Positions 14,788 to 14,854 of a DNA stretch of 14,854 nt are shown in pieces; positions within the stretch are counted from its first letter, which is position 1; each line of letters begins with the position of its first letter. The notes below the pieces were generated by a model. That model did no database searches. It was given only the letters and a program-made list of their open reading frames with translations, and was not told the DNA's origin. The stretch is from CAZDOD01 sp964506935. GTDB taxonomy: Bacteria > Desulfobacterota > Zymogenia > Zymogenales > Zymogenaceae. The DNA lies in contig CAZDOD010000060.1 of NCBI GenBank assembly GCA_964506935.1, positions 1 to 14,854 on the forward strand, read 5' to 3'. The translations under genes were made by a program, and so were the position numbers.

Positions 14788-14854
14788 ACAATCCTTTTTA
14801 TAAGGGTGGTTTTCCCGCAACCTGGGGGTCCCGTGAAAAGGATATTGTTGCGCT
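14637..14854 (-). pseudogene. THEP1-type P-loop NTPase, N-terminal fragment (start beyond window edge)
   Basis: Read leftwards from the right edge, the minus strand encodes NNILFTGPPGCGKTTLIK, a strand plus Walker A motif, and then GFFTKEIREKGKR. The last block is the hallmark GFxTxExRExGxR of THEP1-type nucleoside triphosphatases, and both blocks fall at the spacing expected of that family. After the R at about 14724 the expected GFxIxxLdG continuation is missing. The frame then runs through antisense of the ScmC-like fragment to a stop at 14637. The start codon must lie a few residues outside the window. Loss of family similarity at the same base where the opposite-strand gene loses its own argues for a junction rather than natural C-termini. 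Confidence 0.55.

Noticed and set aside
14369..14791. Minus-strand open frame of 140 codons at the end of the ScmF-like gene
   Set aside because: It is the antisense of the ScmF-like and ScmC-like frames and is rich in Arg, Ser and Pro with no motif. The P-loop signal on this strand is in another frame.
1..14854. CRISPR array, tRNA or rRNA genes, insertion sequences, attachment sites
   Set aside because: No spaced direct repeats, cloverleaf, transposase or integrase motif, or terminal inverted repeat pair with target duplication was seen on either strand.

Overview
The window reads as a chromosomal accessory segment of a Gram-negative, probably anaerobic bacterium of the deltaproteobacterial (Desulfobacterota) type. 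Pointers are an outer-membrane polysaccharide export lipoprotein (so two membranes), heavy use of ATA (Ile) and AGG/AGA (Arg) codons, several TTG starts, and a radical-SAM cassette of the kind first described from Syntrophobacter, Chlorobium and methanogens. The assignment to a lineage is inference; no rRNA or housekeeping gene is present to confirm it.

Left part (1-10007): surface polysaccharide synthesis and export. A zinc-ribbon SAM methyltransferase runs off the left edge on the minus strand, and a Wzx-type flippase is divergent from it on the plus strand. Facing the flippase is a six-gene minus-strand operon, in transcription order: ExeA/GspA-type AAA ATPase, HD-GYP domain protein, Wza-like export lipoprotein, Wzc-like co-polymerase/tyrosine autokinase, O-antigen ligase/polymerase-type membrane protein, and a GT4 glycosyltransferase. 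Together these are the core of a Wzx/Wzy-type pathway: build and flip a repeat unit, polymerise it with chain-length control by the kinase, and export it through the outer membrane, with a possible cyclic-di-GMP input from the HD-GYP protein. No initiating sugar-phosphate transferase is present.

Control region (9920-10394): about 475 bp of very AT-rich DNA between two divergent operons. It carries a candidate minus-strand promoter overlapped by a perfect palindrome, a 13-bp inverted repeat with widely spaced arms, a candidate plus-strand promoter, and one doubtful small ORF.

Right part (10395-14724): a tightly packed plus-strand peptide-modification cassette. The order is nucleotidyltransferase of the NTP_transf_5 type, PqqD-like protein, second PqqD-like protein (ScmD-like), radical SAM/SPASM enzyme (ScmE-like), second radical SAM/SPASM enzyme (ScmF-like), and the N-terminal part of what looks like an HprK-related kinase (ScmC-like). 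The PqqD proteins would be peptide-recognition (RRE) subunits for the two radical SAM enzymes, so this looks like a RiPP-type maturation system. No convincing precursor peptide is visible, and the product is unknown.

Right edge (14725-14854): the ScmC-like gene loses its family resemblance at about 14724. From the same point the opposite strand encodes the N-terminal part of a THEP1-type P-loop NTPase that also breaks off there. This tail-to-tail loss of two 3' ends suggests a deletion, a rearrangement or an assembly chimera.
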